Source: an uncultured Draconibacterium sp.
Lineage (GTDB): Bacteria > Bacteroidota > Bacteroidia > Bacteroidales > Prolixibacteraceae
Direction: 5' to 3'
NCBI RefSeq assembly: GCF_963676735.1
Contig: NZ_OY781464.1
Location: forward strand, 2,265,001 to 2,329,000
Length of the DNA stretch: 64,000 nt
A model generated the notes under the pieces. It worked only from the letters and a program-made list of their open reading frames with translations, was not told the DNA's origin and did no database searches. Made by a program: the position numbers and the translations under genes. This document shows, one piece after another, positions 63,659 to 64,000 of the stretch; the first letter of the stretch is position 1; every line of letters begins with the position of its first letter.

Positions 63659-63833
63659 AGTAACTGTCATAAAATTATTGGGTTTTACCCATAAACCGGA
63701 AAATTAGATTCCGGCAGCCGGCTTCCCCTGTTCTTCAAAAAACTGACATTTCTCACTGCTATTTAACACCAATATTTGAGTTGCTTTTTCAATTCAAAAG
63801 TCGTATTTCTGCATTAAAATTAAACAAGAGAAC

Positions 63834-64000
63834 ATGACTAAAATGACAACGGCAGATTACATGGCCAAAGAAGATAAATTTGGCGCACACAACTACCATC
63901 CGCTTCCGGTTGTACTTTCAAAAGGAGAAGGAGTATTTGTTTGGGATGTTGAAGGAAAAAAATATTTCGACTTTTTAGCTGCTTACTCAGCTGTAAACCA
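63834..64000 (+). CDS. rocD: Ornithine aminotransferase-like protein (5' end only)
   Basis: The first 55 codons are visible, from the ATG at 63834 (MTKMTTADYMAKEDKFG). The stretch HNYHPLPVVLSKGEGVFVWD and then GKKYFDFLAAYSAVNQ matches the N-terminus of ornithine--oxo-acid aminotransferases, which make glutamate semialdehyde with PLP. The frame is open to the window end, so the PLP lysine is not seen. Another class III aminotransferase is possible but less likely. Confidence 0.85.
   Translation, partial: MTKMTTADYMAKEDKFGAHNYHPLPVVLSKGEGVFVWDVEGKKYFDFLAAYSAVN

Overview
The window is chromosomal DNA from a Bacteroidota bacterium, most likely of the Marinilabiliales/Prolixibacteraceae type. The evidence is a SusC/SusD pair, a type IX secretion sorting domain, an archaeal/eukaryotic-type ProS, a long LepB, a DUF4293 gene, Bacteroidota-style -7 boxes (TAnnTTTG), many SPII lipoproteins and an AT-rich genome. 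The lineage below phylum is inferred from gene content only. I found no rRNA, tRNA, CRISPR array, prophage or insertion sequence. Two genes are cut by the window edges: tilS on the left and a rocD-like aminotransferase on the right.

Layout. 1-5.1 kb: tilS, pepT, an unknown gene and proS, all on the minus strand, with a REP-like repeat after proS. 5.2-8.2 kb: a Trp/Tyr-rich then Arg/Ser-rich lipoprotein followed by an OMPP1/FadL-like porin. 8.2-12.1 kb: a LytTR response regulator, LytS-type kinase and lipoprotein operon, then an Omp85-type barrel. 12.3-23.0 kb: a small glycan-use locus made of a GH109 lipoprotein, a susD relic, SusD, SusC, a ROK regulator and a Cys-type sulfatase. 23.2-25.1 kb: a BamA-like protein. 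25.1-31.2 kb: a tightly coupled operon of a LysM/transglycosylase-like protein, two SGNH hydrolases and an MBOAT acyltransferase, suggesting O-acylation of a wall or envelope glycan. 31.3-33.5 kb: an S9B peptidase.

33.6-39.9 kb holds a divergent locus. A VWA protein carrying a SusC-type N-terminal module faces an operon of ECF sigma factor, a membrane anti-sigma-like protein with the same SusC-type module and a TonB-like C-terminus, a GH5 glycosidase with a T9SS tail, and a SIMPL protein. 40-44.7 kb is metabolism and transport (HAD phosphatase, AEC carrier, COG0523 GTPase, TSUP carrier, GlyA). 44.7-49.5 kb has an unexplained intergenic inverted-repeat element, a Spy-like lipoprotein and the 2-oxoglutarate dehydrogenase genes sucA-sucB. 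49.7-57.6 kb is housekeeping and envelope genes (DUF4293, nucleotidyltransferase, GT2-like, HAD-IIB, dapB, lepB, LapA-like, WbqC, ThuA). 57.6-64 kb has small membrane and lipoproteins, a CarH-like MerR/B12 regulator beside an isoaspartyl peptidase, a BatA-like protein and the start of rocD.

The most unusual parts are the MBOAT/SGNH/LysM operon, in which the transglycosylase-like domain seems to lack its catalytic glutamate, and the sigma/anti-sigma/VWA locus, in which non-SusC proteins on both sides of one promoter region carry the same SusC N-terminal module.
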